NCBI RefSeq assembly: GCF_000013205.1
Contig: NC_007775.1
Coordinates: forward strand, 992,001 to 1,056,000
Direction: 5' to 3'
DNA: 64,000 nucleotides
DNA from: Synechococcus sp. JA-3-3Ab
Lineage (GTDB): Bacteria > Cyanobacteriota > Cyanobacteriia > Thermostichales > Thermostichaceae
Every line of letters starts with the position of its first letter. The stretch's first letter is position 1. The translations under genes and the position numbers were made by a program. The notes below the pieces were generated by a model. It did not search any database. It was not told the DNA's origin and was given only the letters and a program-made list of their open reading frames with translations. This document shows positions 63,040-64,000 of the stretch, one piece after another.

Positions 63040-63495
63040 TTACAACTCTTGGCCGCGGTAAACCCGCTGTAGGGCCGGCGTGACCGAATAGCTATCGACA
63101 TCGGCCAGGCTCAACTTCAAGCGCAGCGTATTGAGCAGCCGCTGGTAGGGGGGCACAAAAGGGGTTTTGCCAAAGGGTTGGACGGCATCCCGGGCAACTG
63201 TCTCCAGAGGGCAGCCACGGTAGCGGAGCGGGCCAGCCCCAATAAGGTGAGCTGAGGATCCCTCTTGGCCGGGATCCACCGTTAAGCCGCGAAACTGAAT
63301 CGCTCCCGGACGAGAGGCTTTGCGATAGCGCAGATAGCCGGCCCACACCTGAGCCATCCACTCCGGCAGAGCTTCGGGCCGAACGTGGCAGCGCTCCGGC
63401 AACAGGCGGTCGTTGAAAAAGCCGACAAGCACAGACCAAGCTTGCCAGAGAACAGCTCCCAAGAGGCGGGCAGCGAGAGATGGCGAAATCTTCAT
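63040..63495 (-). CDS. Unrecognised protein, 3' end at the TnpB element boundary
   Basis: The frame of 151 residues from ATG 63495 (MKISPSLAARLLGAVLWQAW) has an amphipathic N terminus and a basic, Tyr/Arg-rich middle (WAGYLRYRKASRPGAIQFRG). I do not recognise the family. The stop codon TAA is formed by the right end of the IS (GTAAAC on this strand), so the original C terminus was probably longer. The gene is divergent from the Tic20-like gene. Confidence 0.5.
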   Translation of the reverse strand: MKISPSLAARLLGAVLWQAWSVLVGFFNDRLLPERCHVRPEALPEWMAQVWAGYLRYRKASRPGAIQFRGLTVDPGQEGSSAHLIGAGPLRYRGCPLETVARDAVQPFGKTPFVPPYQRLLNTLRLKLSLADVDSYSVTPALQRVYRGQEL

Positions 63496-63744
63496 GGCGG
63501 AGGCCAAAAATCACTGTGGGTGGGAGTTGCCGTCGATTATATCAACCCCAATCCTGCAAGATGCTCATCTTGAACAGTTTCCCCCTCACTCGAAAGCGGA
63601 GGCCAGCTTGGGGCTAGGCGCGTTGAGCCGGCCAACTTCATCGACTACAATAAGCGCAAAGCTTAGGTGCCGTTTAAAGAAATTCTGAAAGCGCACCAAC
63701 AAGCAGACTCCAGCACTACTGCACTGAACTGAGGGGCTCGAGAC

Positions 63745-64000
63745 ATGACCTGGCGCGGCGACATCACTCCCATCAATCGGCTGTGGGGATCCCTTCCCTA
63801 CCTTCTGCCTTTGGTATCGGCCCTGCCCTTCGGCTTTGTGCCCTCGGGTTTGTTTCAATCTCTGCCAGGTTTGATCCCCATTTTTAGTCCACTGCTGCGC
63901 TTGCTGCCCCTGGCCACAGGCTGGTTGGGGGTGGGGATATTTCTCGCCCTGCTATTTTTAGTCCGCAACAGCCGTGTCGCCCACTTTGTTCGCTTCAACA
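63745..64000 (+). CDS. Tic20-family membrane protein, N-terminal part
   Basis: Eighty-five residues are visible before the window ends. MTWRGDITPINRLWGSLPYL is followed by hydrophobic helices (LLPLVSALPFGFVPSG, ATGWLGVGIFLALLFLV) and NSRVAHFVRFN, which matches the conserved xxHFIRFN of Tic20/Ycf60 proteins. In chloroplasts Tic20 is part of the inner-envelope import channel; the cyanobacterial homologue's role is not known. Confidence 0.8.
   Translation, partial: MTWRGDITPINRLWGSLPYLLPLVSALPFGFVPSGLFQSLPGLIPIFSPLLRLLPLATGWLGVGIFLALLFLVRNSRVAHFVRFN

Larger units (their letters stand above)
61787..63043 (+). mobile_element. Decayed second copy of the TnpB element
   Basis: The left end starts AGCTAGAAACCGCAGGAGCC and the right end finishes CCGGGTAGTTTAC, as in the copy at 2252-3544 but in the opposite orientation. 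The tnpB gene inside is broken by several frameshifts. The right end abuts the 3' end of the gene at 63040. Confidence 0.85.
61868..63072 (+). pseudogene. tnpB: tnpB remnant with several frameshifts
   Basis: The N terminus (MTQVLTISCE) is broken by a small repeat at 61899. A second frame covers ALNWVNQNTPEKILNALKLQ, a third carries VKAFKAGFVTYAARIF to GVDLGRRDIAHTSEGD, and a fourth has ALEDLTGIGERV, the zinc ribbon CHQC and GDADYNAA. All three RuvC positions can still be recognised, but in different frames. A 24-bp in-frame insertion at 62926 separates DADYNAA from VIALLG. The gene cannot make a full TnpB. Confidence 0.9.

Overview
The window looks like a piece of a thermophilic, unicellular cyanobacterial chromosome, most like the hot-spring Synechococcus A/B' lineage. 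The evidence is the gene set (NdhN, CP12, LdpA, a Ycf45-type ATPase, Tic20, UPF0367, a tmRNA tag ANNVVPFARKAAALAA, LpxD, and pilMNO with pilQ), a generally high GC content, and an extreme excess of the palindrome GGATCC, often extended to GGGATCCC. The species assignment is an inference from memory of these families.

Layout. 1-2.1 kb: a truncated gene, a response regulator-PP2C phosphatase, BolA and initiator tRNA. 2.1-8.3 kb: a scarred region with an xdhC gene broken by a TnpB-type IS200/IS605 element, then a segment (beta-lactamase-fold hydrolase, LysR regulator, TrpD-like protein) bracketed by two nearly identical 285/309-bp inverted repeats. 8.3-14.4 kb: DUF4912 protein, secreted protein, GT9 glycosyltransferase, DMT exporter, metal-dependent dehydrogenase. 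14.6-22 kb: pilM-pilN-pilO-pilQ, then a gene for an Ig-like/cytochrome-c protein split by an IS630-type element at a TA site. 22.3-28.4 kb: metabolic and membrane genes (decarboxylase, CNNM transporter, ilvE, phosphoribosyltransferase). 28.4-40.5 kb: a surface-modification island around a type IV pilin, with an OGT-FkbM fusion, a GT, a 2-oxoglutarate dioxygenase, a GT-FkbM fusion and a GT-methyltransferase-TylF fusion. 40.5-43.7 kb: Uma2 nuclease genes (one with a stop codon), lpxD, DUF4330. 43.7-49.4 kb: tmRNA and tRNA-Lys, followed directly by a compact three-gene cassette (DUF559-like nuclease, winged-helix protein, double-ATPase HerA-like protein). This is the best candidate for an undescribed, possibly defensive, system. 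49.5-61.6 kb: ordinary cyanobacterial genes. 61.8-63.1 kb: a decayed second copy of the TnpB element. The window ends in a partial Tic20-like gene.

The window also holds several members of a very small repeat of about 24 nt. Two can be seen as net 24-bp insertions by comparing paired copies of a host sequence: one of the two inverted repeats, and one of the two tnpB genes. Start codons were chosen by eye from Shine-Dalgarno-like sequences and family length, and no database search was run.
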